Source: Ruminococcus sp. Marseille-P6503
GTDB lineage: Bacteria; Bacillota; Clostridia; Oscillospirales; Ruminococcaceae
Reading direction: 5' to 3'
NCBI RefSeq assembly: GCF_900604945.1
Contig: NZ_UWPB01000001.1
Location: forward strand, 496,001 to 560,000
Length of the DNA: 64,000 bases
Positions 19,148 to 26,626 of the stretch are shown here, piece by piece; the first letter of the stretch is position 1, and each line of letters starts with the position of its first letter. The notes under the pieces were generated by a model. The model had not been told where the DNA came from and searched no databases. It was given only the letters and a program-made list of their open reading frames with translations. Position numbers and translations under genes: made by a program.

Positions 19148-19348
19148 TGTGGCAGTATGAGAAAAAGCTTGAATACCCCGTTAACATCAAGAATCCGAAC
19201 CCGGCGCTTGCTAAAGTGATAATTAGCCAGTTAGGAGGTCCAGATGGCGAATTGGGAGCTTCTTTGAGATACCTTAGTCAGCGTTATGCGGCTCCGTGCA
19301 GAGAGGTTCAGGCGATATTGACAGATATTGGGACTGAAGAACTCGCTC
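19147..19348 (+). CDS. cotJC: cotJC, 5' part (spore coat manganese catalase), interrupted by the prophage
   Basis: First 67 codons plus one base of cotJC, the manganese-catalase-family enzyme of the spore coat. Visible: the M-W-x-Y-E-K-K-L start, G-G-P-D-G-E with ligand Glu35, and T-D-I-G-T-E-E-L-A with ligand Glu65. At 19339 the reading frame enters prophage DNA and stops at 19356 after L-A-P-Q, so the lysogen encodes a 69-residue stub without His68, Glu136 and His169. The rest of the gene is at 58994-59401. The junction is in frame, so excision would rebuild a 199-residue enzyme. Confidence 0.95.
19339..19348 (+). repeat. attL core (10-bp direct repeat)
   Basis: GAACTCGCTC, identical to 58994-59003. 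It encodes Glu65-Leu66-Ala67 and the first base of His68 of cotJC. Directly to the right (19351-19360) lies CAATGATATA, the complement of TATATCATTG at 58974-58983, giving the phage attachment site inverted arms. Confidence 0.9.
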
Positions 19349-19380
19349 CACAATGATATACATAACTCCAACTATTCAGT

Positions 19381-20895
19381 TTACTCAAAAATAAGCTCTA
19401 TTTCAACGCTTGCGGGGCTTTGGTGATACCTGTCTGATTTAGGCCTGTAATATGTTATTTTCTTTATCGCGCCGCGCAGGATCGAATTTTTATCCTCTGC
19501 GCTCAGAGTGTCGTATAATTCAAGGATCTGCCGTACCCTCGTTATGCATTTATCATAGTTGATTTCCCGCGGAGCGTTTTCTCTGGCGCTGACAAGCTTG
19601 TTTTGCAGCTCTTTTTTTCGCTGATCCAATAATTTTTGTCTTTCAAGAAATGTCTCTTGCGTGTAAATTCCCTGTTCGAGCAGATCATAGAGCCTGTTCT
19701 GCTGCCGGTTGGCTTGCTCAAGCTCCTGTTCAATTTTTCTTAAAGCAGCTTTGTATGCGTCAAAGTCGGAATTTAAACCACTTTCACGCTGGGACGCGGC
19801 TATCTCAAGCTCGCCGAGCTTTTCTTTCAGGCTGTCTATCACAGACTGTTCTATTACGTCAAATGGAGATGATGAAACCTCGCAGTATTTATTAGCGCAG
19901 ATAAGACGGGGAGCGCCGTTTCTGTAAGCTCTGTATATCATGGCTTTTCCGCATTCACGGCAATACATAAGATGCGCGAAGGGATTAATAAGCTCGTGGT
20001 TTACCTGTGTTCTGGGATTGCCGCCGTGCTTCTGCTGAGCCGCGTTGAAAAGCTCCTCGCTGATGATAGCCGGATGTTTGCCATTGATCAGAACCGTGCT
20101 TTCATTTGCGTTGCGCGGACGGGTAACGATAACCTTCCCGTCCTTGACCGATTTCTTGTTCGGCCGCCAATTCCAGCGGACCTTTCCGATGTAGATCGGA
20201 TTACGGAGTATGTCCCTTACGCTGTGCATGGTGAAATTGCCGCCCTTTTTAGGCTGAATGCCGATAGATGTCAGATGATCCGCGATTTTGCCCGGGGTCA
20301 TGTTTTTGTTTACATACAAGTCGTAGATCATGCGGACGTAGTCGGATTCCTCATTTTCCGCAAGAGTGTAGCCCTTTGCCGTTGTCTGGCGCACCTTGTC
20401 GTAGCCGAAGGGAGGCGTTGAGCCTATATAATTGCCCTCTTTTACGCTGGCAAGACGTCCTGCCTGTAGCCGGCGGTTAATGGTCTTGTATTCACGTCTG
20501 GACATAAACAGACCAAATTCAAAATATTCCTCGTCAAACTCATTCAGCGGGTTGTAGGTTTTCTGAGGAGTTATTATCAGAGTATCGGTCAGCTTAAAGG
20601 TCTGGGCGACGGTACCCTGATCTCTGGTATCTCCTCTCGCAAGACGTTCCAGCTCCATGACGAGCACTCCGTCCCAGAGGTTGTTTTCAACGTCGCGGAG
20701 AAGTCTTTGCATCTGCGGTCTGGCTTCAATGCTTTCACCGCTGACGATCTCCTCATAGATCTCACCGATAGTAAGGTTCTGCTTTCTGGCAAGCTCAAGA
20801 AGTATGCGTTTGTGGCGCGCAAGCGTTTCGCCCTCGCCGAACTGTTCAAGCTCCATGTCTTTTCTTGATTTTCTGAGATATATGCAGTAGGGCAT
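19381..20895 (-). CDS. Large serine recombinase (phage integrase)
   Basis: 504-aa site-specific recombinase that would integrate and excise the element. Order: resolvase catalytic domain (about 1-150) with nucleophile Ser10 in Y-L-R-K-S-R-K-D and the E-R-x-x-R active-site segment around residues 80-86; recombinase domain (about 160-270); zinc ribbon (C-R-E-C ... C-A-N-K-Y-C, about 310-340); and a coiled coil (about 355-450) of the kind that controls direction. AAGGAGG is its ribosome-binding site. It ends 32 bp from the attL core and is read away from the rest of the phage, 31 bp after a lipoprotein gene that may share its transcript. A separate directionality factor is not recognisable. Confidence 0.95.
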   Translation of the reverse strand: MPYCIYLRKSRKDMELEQFGEGETLARHKRILLELARKQNLTIGEIYEEIVSGESIEARPQMQRLLRDVENNLWDGVLVMELERLARGDTRDQGTVAQTFKLTDTLIITPQKTYNPLNEFDEEYFEFGLFMSRREYKTINRRLQAGRLASVKEGNYIGSTPPFGYDKVRQTTAKGYTLAENEESDYVRMIYDLYVNKNMTPGKIADHLTSIGIQPKKGGNFTMHSVRDILRNPIYIGKVRWNWRPNKKSVKDGKVIVTRPRNANESTVLINGKHPAIISEELFNAAQQKHGGNPRTQVNHELINPFAHLMYCRECGKAMIYRAYRNGAPRLICANKYCEVSSSPFDVIEQSVIDSLKEKLGELEIAASQRESGLNSDFDAYKAALRKIEQELEQANRQQNRLYDLLEQGIYTQETFLERQKLLDQRKKELQNKLVSARENAPREINYDKCITRVRQILELYDTLSAEDKNSILRGAIKKITYYRPKSDRYHQSPASVEIELIFE

Positions 20896-20926
20896 TTTTT
20901 GACCTCCTTCCTAGCGATCTTCCGTT

Positions 20927-21724
20927 TTAGGCGAACACAGCCGCCGCTATCTCACAGTCTTTATATTTATGCTCCGCTAAGAACTCTGACTGTTCATCAT
21001 CAAGAGTGACGATCAGTCGGGCGGTTGATTGCGCGTCAGCGATAAAGGTTCCGTCTATTGTGATAAACTGTCCGTCCTCACATTCAACGTTCAGGTATAC
21101 AACAGACTTAACGCTTTCATCTGTTAAATTTCTAATTTGTATATTGGCAGGAAAGAAATTAAGCGATAACGATAAATTTGTTTCAAAGCTGTCCGCGTTC
21201 GCAGTCGCCGATACAAGTTCAATTTTGTCTTCATAAACTATTCCCGACCATATAGAAGCATATTCATCCCTGAGCTCGGACAGTTCTTTACCATCTGAAA
21301 TCTCACCGTCGGATACGGTAAATTCCAACGAGTAGATTTTACCGTCTATATCATTGAACGTGCATATAAAATTATCGACAACTCCTTCTGATATCTGGCT
21401 TAGTTCTTCCAGAACGTCGGTACTCAATACAAATAGAAACATAAAGTTATTGTAAATATCGTATTTATTTTTGAATGTATATTCTAAATAGCAGGTCTTA
21501 CGGTCATCAGAAAATGTCCAGGTAGCAGACATAGTATCGTCTTCATAAGAATCAATGCTGCTGTCCTGAGATTCCTGCTGTGAAGATTCAGATTTTTCAG
21601 CTGAAGCGGTACTGCCCTCAGAAGAAGAACTAGCCGGTTCATCTGATACGCCGCTGTTTTTGCAGCCGGTAAGCCACGCGCAGGCAAGGCTTAAAAGCAG
21701 AATAAACGGTATTATTTTTTTCAT
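20927..21724 (-). CDS. Prophage lipoprotein of unknown function
   Basis: 265-aa exported lipoprotein: lipobox L-T-G-C at about residues 18-21, a Ser/Glu-rich linker (about 24-62), then a beta-rich domain to the end. No named domain is recognised. Its position upstream of the recombinase on the same strand makes it lysogenic cargo; surface lipoproteins of prophages often alter phage adsorption or DNA entry, but this is only a possibility here. Confidence 0.7.
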   Translation of the reverse strand: MKKIIPFILLLSLACAWLTGCKNSGVSDEPASSSSEGSTASAEKSESSQQESQDSSIDSYEDDTMSATWTFSDDRKTCYLEYTFKNKYDIYNNFMFLFVLSTDVLEELSQISEGVVDNFICTFNDIDGKIYSLEFTVSDGEISDGKELSELRDEYASIWSGIVYEDKIELVSATANADSFETNLSLSLNFFPANIQIRNLTDESVKSVVYLNVECEDGQFITIDGTFIADAQSTARLIVTLDDEQSEFLAEHKYKDCEIAAAVFA

Positions 21725-21829
21725 ATTTGTCCCCCTAATCTTCTGTCAAAGATTTAATATGCCGTCTTGGCGCGGTAAAACTCAGGCAATAGTTTTATTA
21801 CAAATCTAGCGATTTATTAGTACGAACTC

Positions 21830-22843
21830 CTAGTTGTCCTCCAGATTTCCAATTAAAGTTGATTCTATTTCGTTTGATTCGGATTGTGGCGTGCCTGAGA
21901 CTGCTTGTTCTGCTTTGTCTTCTGTTAGATCGTTGATTCTTTTATTAAGCGTAATAATATTTTCTGAAAACTTAGTCTTGATATATGGCAGGTCCTCTTT
22001 GCGTATATTTACTTTTCTAGTACACTGTTCTGTTTTAGACCCTATTAATCCAAGTTCTTCTATAGAGTTTAATATTTTATCAGCTTTTAGGTGTCCAAGC
22101 ATTAGTTTTCGTTGTATGAATACCGTAGATGCGTTTTGTGAGTTTGCAATTTCAACAATAGCTTTCCAAACTAAATTATCCGATAATTTGTCTGAACAAT
22201 CATTGTTAACAGTTTTATCGCATTCTATTTTCAACAATATGTCATCTTTTAAATTTTCTTTTTCGGAATTTTTGTTGCATTTACGAAGCCAGCCTTGTAA
22301 AACTTTTCTGTCCCACAGTTGTACGCCATTAACTTTTGCCAATACTTTAGCATGTTCTGTAAAGTATTGATTCGTCATTACTGCACCTTTAGAACAATCA
22401 TAGTAAGCTAATCCGGCTACAACTTCTTGTATTGGTTTATTACCAAGATTGCTAGAGTATCTTTTACATTGTATTGCATATCGGCAATCATCCTTTTCGG
22501 CGATAATATCAACTCCAAAATCTCCCGATCCTTTCGTTACCTTAACTTTTTTGAAGCCATTTTCTCTTAAAATATCAGCACAGGCATATTCAAACTGATG
22601 TCCCCCCATTAAATCAAGCTGCTCTATAGTGTAAAGCCTTATAGTGTAAATAGATTTTCTTTTGGTAAGACGGATAAATAAAATTATTATTAGGCCAATA
22701 ATATACAAATACCAGAATTCGGGCAATGAAATAAAAATAATTCCGATTAACACAAACGACGCAAATAAAATAAAAATTGTTTTTATTATATACCATATTA
22801 TTTTTTTGACCAAAGTAACACAATTATTACTTTCTTTATCCAT
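21830..22843 (-). CDS. Membrane-anchored Mrr-like nuclease with an FtsK-gamma-like tail
   Basis: 337-aa protein. Two N-terminal membrane helices (about 15-40 and 43-58) are followed by a restriction-endonuclease-like domain of the Mrr_cat type (about 75-185) with G-G-H-Q-F-E (Glu85), G-D-F-G-V-D (Asp108/Asp112) and Q-C-K (125-127), i.e. a complete PD-(D/E)xK core. About 222-285 resembles the FtsK gamma winged helix (S-T-V-F-I-Q-R-K-L-M-L-G-H-L-K-A-D-K-I-L). It probably cleaves foreign or modified DNA at the membrane as a defence gene of the lysogen. The target is unknown. Confidence 0.75.
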   Translation of the reverse strand: MDKESNNCVTLVKKIIWYIIKTIFILFASFVLIGIIFISLPEFWYLYIIGLIIILFIRLTKRKSIYTIRLYTIEQLDLMGGHQFEYACADILRENGFKKVKVTKGSGDFGVDIIAEKDDCRYAIQCKRYSSNLGNKPIQEVVAGLAYYDCSKGAVMTNQYFTEHAKVLAKVNGVQLWDRKVLQGWLRKCNKNSEKENLKDDILLKIECDKTVNNDCSDKLSDNLVWKAIVEIANSQNASTVFIQRKLMLGHLKADKILNSIEELGLIGSKTEQCTRKVNIRKEDLPYIKTKFSENIITLNKRINDLTEDKAEQAVSGTPQSESNEIESTLIGNLEDN

Positions 22844-23003
22844 AATAAGAAGCTCCTTGCAGTAAAATATAACAATTACATTTTACCACAATAAATGTCT
22901 ATAATCAATAGCAGATGATAGTAATTTTATTATTGTTTTTATATGTCAAAAAAATATTATAGATTTACAATAAAACACATATACTAATCCCGGAGGTGTT
23001 CCT

Positions 23004-23195
23004 ATGTACAAAATTCTGCTTAAGCAGCAGCGGGAAAAAGCTGGCATAACTCTGAGATATCTTAGCGCTGCTACAAATATAAGTATAAGCGCTTTGAGCT
23101 CGATTGAACGGGGTGATTCTGACCCGCGCGTTTCAACCGTCGTCGAATTAGCCAAATTTTTTCGCTGCAATTTGTCAGATATCATAAAATTCTGA
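23004..23195 (+). CDS. Small XRE-family HTH regulator
   Basis: 63-aa protein made almost entirely of one helix-turn-helix of the Cro/C1 type, with the S-A-L-S-S-I-E-R-G recognition region and a D-P-R-V-S-T helix. GGAGGTG precedes the ATG. It is isolated between the minus-strand cargo and the switch; its operator is unknown. A weak GTTCG/CGAAC hairpin (23201-23220) follows. Confidence 0.8.
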   Translation: MYKILLKQQREKAGITLRYLSAATNISISALSSIERGDSDPRVSTVVELAKFFRCNLSDIIKF

Positions 23196-23309
23196 AAATC
23201 CTGTTCGTTATACCGAACAGCTTGCACTTTTTCGACATTTTGCGTGTTAATAATTATAGAGGGATAAATTTTGTAACGAAATGTTCAGAAGAAAATTTGT
23301 TCTAAGCCC

Positions 23310-23361
23310 TTGACAATGTTGAACGCTTGTTCTATAATATAAGTATGTAGAACAAGTGTTC
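23310..23361 (+). promoter_or_regulatory. Consensus promoter carrying two LexA-box-like sites
   Basis: TTGACA (23310-23315), 17 bp, TATAAT (23333-23338). GAACGCTTGTTC (23321-23332) fills the spacer and GAACAAGTGTTC (23350-23361) lies just after the start point. Both fit GAAC-N4-GTTC, the core of the Gram-positive LexA/DinR box. It reads right into a 42-codon gene and then antisense into the repressor gene. Confidence 0.7.
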
Positions 23362-23386
23362 ATGATAAATAAAGGAGTGTTACATA

Positions 23387-23515
23387 ATGAATGAAGAAGA
23401 AAAGCGCAAAAAATTAATCAAAAGTATAATTGATAAGTTTGAACGATTAGAAAGGAAAAGGCAAGATAAAAAAACACCTGTTATTGTTCCTCTTTCCACA
23501 AAAGATAATCCATGA
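23387..23515 (+). CDS. Small charged protein from the SOS-like promoter
   Basis: 42-aa, lysine/glutamate-rich helical peptide (starting M-N-E-E-E-K-R-K-K-L) with AAAGGAG 8 bases before its ATG. It is placed directly behind the consensus promoter at 23310. Its 3' end overlaps the convergent repressor gene by 35 bp. No homologue is recognised. Candidate antirepressor or excision factor by position only. Confidence 0.55.
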   Translation: MNEEEKRKKLIKSIIDKFERLERKRQDKKTPVIVPLSTKDNP

Positions 23516-23813
23516 ATTTGTCTAATTCAATCAAACTGTCAGTACTAAGCGATTCCAACTTTAGCTCAAGAGCTCTTTTCCCGTCGACGGGAGAAGGGCT
23601 TTTTATTTGCTCACTAATTCCTAATATATATTCAGATGATATATCAAAATACAAACATATTTTCAATAGCGTCATTGTGCTTAAATCACGCTCGTTGCTT
23701 TCATAATTGCGATATGCTCTCTCTGATATTCCAAGCTCGTTTGCAATCTCGCTAATTTTTATTCCTTTTTGTATTCTGACCTTTTTTAAACGTTCTCCAA
23801 CTGTTGATTCCAT
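23481..23813 (-). CDS. CI-like phage repressor (XRE family, no peptidase domain)
   Basis: 110-aa regulator: XRE helix-turn-helix (about 6-65; L-G-I-S-E-R-A-Y-R-N-Y-E) and a short C-terminal helix region for oligomerisation. It lacks the S24 autocleavage domain, so RecA-stimulated self-cleavage is not its induction route. Its own consensus promoter lies at 23837-23865 with an operator in the spacer, i.e. it appears autoregulated. Confidence 0.8.
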   Translation of the reverse strand: MESTVGERLKKVRIQKGIKISEIANELGISERAYRNYESNERDLSTMTLLKICLYFDISSEYILGISEQIKSPSPVDGKRALELKLESLSTDSLIELDKFMDYLLWKEEQ

Positions 23814-23836
23814 AATTTATCACCACCTTTGCAATT

Positions 23837-23994
23837 ATTATAGTACAAAATGTGCTTAATGTCAATACTTCTTGTAAAATATTTGGAACAAATTGTACAA
23901 ATAACACAATATCGTACTGAACATTTTGTGCATTTTATGACTTGACTTAGGAACAAAATGAGCATATAATAATAATTTCAAGAACAAATCGTTC
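23837..23994. promoter_or_regulatory. Divergent lysogeny-switch control region with five operators
   Basis: Leftward promoter: -35 at 23860-23865 and -10 at 23837-23842 (minus strand TTGACA, 17 bp, TATAAT). Rightward promoter: TTGACT 23942-23947, 17 bp, TATAAT 23965-23970. Operator-like 13-mers of the form GAAC-N5-GTNC occur at 23843-23855, 23886-23898, 23919-23931, 23951-23963 and 23982-23994. The first and fourth lie exactly inside the two promoter spacers. This is a PR/PRM-type switch. Confidence 0.8.
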
Positions 23995-24011
23995 AAAAAG
24001 GAGGAGATTAA

Positions 24012-24215
24012 ATGAATGTTTTTAGCACTATACGTGCAGAGGTAAGCAGACGAGGATGGACACTTCAAGAGTTCTGTGACAAACTTCAAATTTCTCGTTC
24101 CCGTTTTTACCGTTGGGAGAATACAGGGGATTTTCCTATGAGTTATCTTATAAAAATGGCTGAGCTTTTTAAAATGTCCCCTGATGATATTCTTGGCATT
24201 TCTAAAATAGCTTGA
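24012..24215 (+). CDS. Cro-like HTH regulator
   Basis: 67-aa single helix-turn-helix protein (L-Q-I-S-R-S-R-F-Y-R-W-E recognition region), the first gene of the rightward early transcript, 17 bp after the last operator. AAAGGAGG precedes the ATG. Divergent to the CI-like repressor, as Cro is to CI. Confidence 0.8.
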   Translation: MNVFSTIRAEVSRRGWTLQEFCDKLQISRSRFYRWENTGDFPMSYLIKMAELFKMSPDDILGISKIA

Positions 24216-24231
24216 AAAGGAGTGATAACAC

Positions 24232-24426
24232 ATGAGAAAGTTAAAAACAGTTGAACTTAATGTAGAAAAAGACGAATTGAAAGTGAATGGTGAAAATTTA
24301 TCTGATGTTTCAGAATTTAATTTACACTTTGATGATGGTATATTTCGACTGGAAATTGCAGAGGACTTTTACGCAACAGGCGAAAAAAAGCGCCCTAAGA
24401 ATAAGGGCGCAAGCATTATGGAATAA
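24232..24426 (+). CDS. Small early phage protein, unknown
   Basis: 64-aa acidic protein with good ribosome-binding site (AAAGGAG), 16 bp after the Cro-like gene. It has short alternating beta strands and a Lys-rich tail. No family recognised. Its end overlaps the convergent gene below by 11 bp. Confidence 0.6.
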   Translation: MRKLKTVELNVEKDELKVNGENLSDVSEFNLHFDDGIFRLEIAEDFYATGEKKRPKNKGASIME

Positions 24427-24730
24427 ATTTTGAAATGAGGTCAATTACGTCGGAAATACCGTTTTTAAATCGATTTTCCATATATATAATTGTAGAATCA
24501 AGAATATCAAAATCACCGCCTATGTAAATCTTGATATATCCATTTCGTGCAAGTTCCAATAAGCAATCAGATATATCACTGTTATGCCATTTTGATAAAT
24601 TTTTATCTAAAGTATAGAAATCATTTTGAAAACGGCGAGAATCAGCTTTTGATTTTCCGGCATTGCGACGTTCAAGATACATTTTATATATGTAACAAAT
24701 AACCTTTTCAGAATCTTTTGTAATATACAT
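24416..24730 (-). CDS. Small phage protein, possibly winged-helix
   Basis: 104-aa protein on the minus strand inside the otherwise rightward early region. The helix content and the L-L-E-L-A-R-N-G-Y-I-K-I-Y-I segment recall the winged-helix YjcQ-like proteins of Bacillus phages, but the match is weak. AAAGGAGGG lies upstream of its start. Its opposite orientation suggests expression in the lysogen. Confidence 0.55.
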   Translation of the reverse strand: MYITKDSEKVICYIYKMYLERRNAGKSKADSRRFQNDFYTLDKNLSKWHNSDISDCLLELARNGYIKIYIGGDFDILDSTIIYMENRFKNGISDVIDLISKFIP

Positions 24731-24800
24731 ATATAGCCCTCCTTTCTGTAATTTTCTACATTATACCACAAGGAGGATAAAATTACAAGGAGGTGCAAAA

Positions 24801-24947
24801 ATGAAAATCTACATAATCGAGCTCAGCGACCGTTACGGATTTGAACGGACCGCGACTGTCAGGGCGAAGTCGATAGCGGAGGCTATCAGCGGGGTTTACA
24901 AATCAAGCGGAGAGTTCGTGCTGTCCTGCCGCGAGCTGGACGGTTAA
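24801..24947 (+). CDS. Short early phage protein, unknown
   Basis: 48-aa protein with a strong AAGGAGGTG 8 bases before the ATG. It begins with a beta strand (K-I-Y-I-I-E-L) and then a helix; the composition is that of a real gene (GC-rich third positions as in its neighbours). No family recognised. Confidence 0.6.
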   Translation: MKIYIIELSDRYGFERTATVRAKSIAEAISGVYKSSGEFVLSCRELDG

Positions 24948-24998
24948 GCATAGGACAAAATTTATACGTCATACAATTAACAGCAGGGAGGTGGTCGC

Positions 24999-25187
24999 GT
25001 GATAATTTCAACAACGGAGCGGACATATTACTCAAACGGGAAGCCGTATACGGTCATAGTAAGCATTAAGGACGACGCGTACAGAGACTGTTCGGAAGAG
25101 GAGCTTCGCAGGCGCAGGGAAGAGTTTGGAAAAACGGCGCTCAGAATCGCAGGCGACGCCCTTAAAAGGAGAAGTGAAAAAGAATGA
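24999..25187 (+). CDS. Short early phage protein, unknown
   Basis: 62-aa basic/acidic protein from a GTG start with GGGAGGTGG upstream. Beta strands come first and then a charged helix (E-E-L-R-R-R-R-E-E). Its stop overlaps the next start (ATGA), showing translational coupling. Confidence 0.6.
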   Translation: MIISTTERTYYSNGKPYTVIVSIKDDAYRDCSEEELRRRREEFGKTALRIAGDALKRRSEKE

Positions 25188-25417
25188 AAAACATACTTGA
25201 AAGCGAAACGCTTAACGCAGATGTGAGCGTTAGTCAGATACGGTCCGTTCAGCGTAAGCGGGAGGGACGTGAAAAAGCGGCGCGTCAGAGAAAGCGGCGC
25301 AGGCTGAGGAAACTAATCGGACAAGTCCTGGCGGCAGCGCTGTTCAGTATAGTAAGCGTAATGATGATAGCCTGCGTTGTAACCGGGGCAATGTATCTGA
25401 GCGGCGGGCTGAGATGA
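25184..25417 (+). CDS. Small single-pass membrane protein
   Basis: 77-aa protein: acidic N terminus, very basic stretch (about 22-45, many Arg/Lys), then one membrane helix (about 47-72). Probably N-in. Coupled to the preceding gene. Function unknown; small early membrane proteins of phages often modify the host or exclude other phages. Confidence 0.6.
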   Translation: MKNILESETLNADVSVSQIRSVQRKREGREKAARQRKRRRLRKLIGQVLAAALFSIVSVMMIACVVTGAMYLSGGLR

Positions 25418-25437
25418 GATTTTGAGGAGGACAGAAG

Positions 25438-26043
25438 ATGAAAAAGTACGAGTTTACAGATGAAACGAAAGACTGTTGTGGCTGCAAGCTTACGCGAATA
25501 AGAGCGCTAATTGATTTTGGCAATGTGAAAGCCGGAAATCTTGGAGGATTCATCGAAAAAGAAAGTAATTTAAGTCATGATGGCAACGCTTGGGTATATG
25601 GCGACGCTGGGGTATATGGCGACGCTGAGGTATCTGGCGACGCTGAGGTATCTGGCGACGCTCGGGTATATGGCGACGCTCGGGTATACGGCAACGCTTG
25701 GGTATATGGCGACGCTGAGGTATCTGGCGACGCTCGGGTATATGGCGACGCTGAGGTATCTGGCGACGCTCGGGTATATGGCGACGCTGAGGTATCTGGC
25801 GACGCTGACTACATATGTATAAAAGGCTTAGGTCGTTATAACAGAAACACAACATTTTTCAGGACAGAACGTGGCGTATCTGTAGTTTGCGGCTGTTTTA
25901 GCGGAACTCTTGAAGAATTTGAAGCAAAAGTTGTTGAAACTCATGGAAACAGCATATATGCAAAAGAGTATCTTGCCGCGGTTGAGGTTGTAAAAATACA
26001 TTTTGGTATTGCTGAGACAAAAAATGAGGAGGACGGAAGATGA
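25438..26043 (+). CDS. Hexapeptide-repeat (left-handed beta-helix) phage protein
   Basis: 201-aa protein with three parts: an N-terminal segment with C-C-G-C (about 15-18), twelve consecutive hexads of the type G-[DN]-A-x-V-[YS] (residues 49-120), and a C-terminal domain (about 122-200). The hexads predict a left-handed beta-helix. Related phage proteins with G-D-A-x-V-x-G-D-A repeats are common but their job is not known. GAGGAGG precedes the ATG. Confidence 0.75.
   Translation: MKKYEFTDETKDCCGCKLTRIRALIDFGNVKAGNLGGFIEKESNLSHDGNAWVYGDAGVYGDAEVSGDAEVSGDARVYGDARVYGNAWVYGDAEVSGDARVYGDAEVSGDARVYGDAEVSGDADYICIKGLGRYNRNTTFFRTERGVSVVCGCFSGTLEEFEAKVVETHGNSIYAKEYLAAVEVVKIHFGIAETKNEEDGR
25582..25797 (+). 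repeat. 18-bp coding minisatellite, 12 copies
   Basis: Twelve tandem copies of an 18-bp unit like GGCGACGCTGAGGTATCT, near identical at DNA level, inside the hexapeptide-repeat gene. Two alternating unit types (ending Y or S) suggest duplication in blocks. Slippage or recombination would add or remove whole hexads without a frameshift. Confidence 0.9.
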
Positions 26044-26315
26044 CACTGAAAGAAAAGCTTGATTGGCTAGTTGATGACTGCTATCGCCGAAAAGAATTTC
26101 TATGCAAATGCGAGAAGGACGGCGATTTGGAAACGTGTTACAATCCAGAAGACGCAGAAGAAGTTCTGGTGTATGGAGTAGAATCTTTAAAACGAGCGGC
26201 AAAGGAGATTAACGCAGAAATTTTTACTAGCGAACGTTATGGTGATTATAAATATAGATACTTTTTTACATATCGTGGTATATGTTTTTTCTGCCTTAGT
26301 GACGAGAAAATTTAA
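26040..26315 (+). CDS. Early phage protein, unknown
   Basis: 91-aa protein starting on the ATGA overlap with the preceding gene. Mixed helix and strand, several Cys in the first third (C-Y-R-R, C-K-C-E). No family recognised. It is less GC-rich than the following recombination genes. Confidence 0.55.
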   Translation: MTLKEKLDWLVDDCYRRKEFLCKCEKDGDLETCYNPEDAEEVLVYGVESLKRAAKEINAEIFTSERYGDYKYRYFFTYRGICFFCLSDEKI

Positions 26316-26329
26316 GGAGGATAATGAAA

Positions 26330-26626
26330 ATGATAGAACTGACAAGAGAACAGACGATAAAAGCATTGGAGTGTTGCATAAGCGATAATTGCAGAGAATG
26401 TCCGCATTATCCAAAGTGCGGCAGTAGTGAAGATCTATTAAAACTTGCGCTTCACTACTTAAAAGAAAACGAGCCTGCACCGTCCGCCAACGATACAAGC
26501 TCAATGTATTCACATGATGATGATAACATAGAAATCTTGGCTTGTCAAGTAGATGAATCAATACTTACGAGAATACTTGACTTGGAAAACAAGTTGGAAA
26601 AGATGATTGAGGAGGAACAGAAATGA
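26330..26626 (+). CDS. Early phage protein with a Cys-rich patch, unknown
   Basis: 98-aa protein. I chose the ATG at 26330 because AAGGAGG is 9 bases away; the ATG at 26324 would be too close. It has C-C-I-S-D-N-C-R-E-C-P-H-Y-P-K-C near residue 14, which could bind a metal, and a C-terminal coiled-coil-like helix. It overlaps the start of the ATPase gene. Confidence 0.55.
   Translation: MIELTREQTIKALECCISDNCRECPHYPKCGSSEDLLKLALHYLKENEPAPSANDTSSMYSHDDDNIEILACQVDESILTRILDLENKLEKMIEEEQK

Noticed and set aside
21725-21829. Sigma-E/K-like -10 (CATATTAA, minus strand) before the lipoprotein-recombinase pair
   Set aside because: No matching -35 at the right distance for sigma-E, sigma-K or sigma-A; too weak to annotate although it would fit the excision model.
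25582-25797. CRISPR-like array
   Set aside because: The 18-bp units are contiguous with no spacers and encode a regular protein repeat.
25550-25855. Arg/Gln-rich minus-strand frame across the 18-bp repeats
   Set aside because: It is a mirror of the repeat in the other strand, without a start signal.
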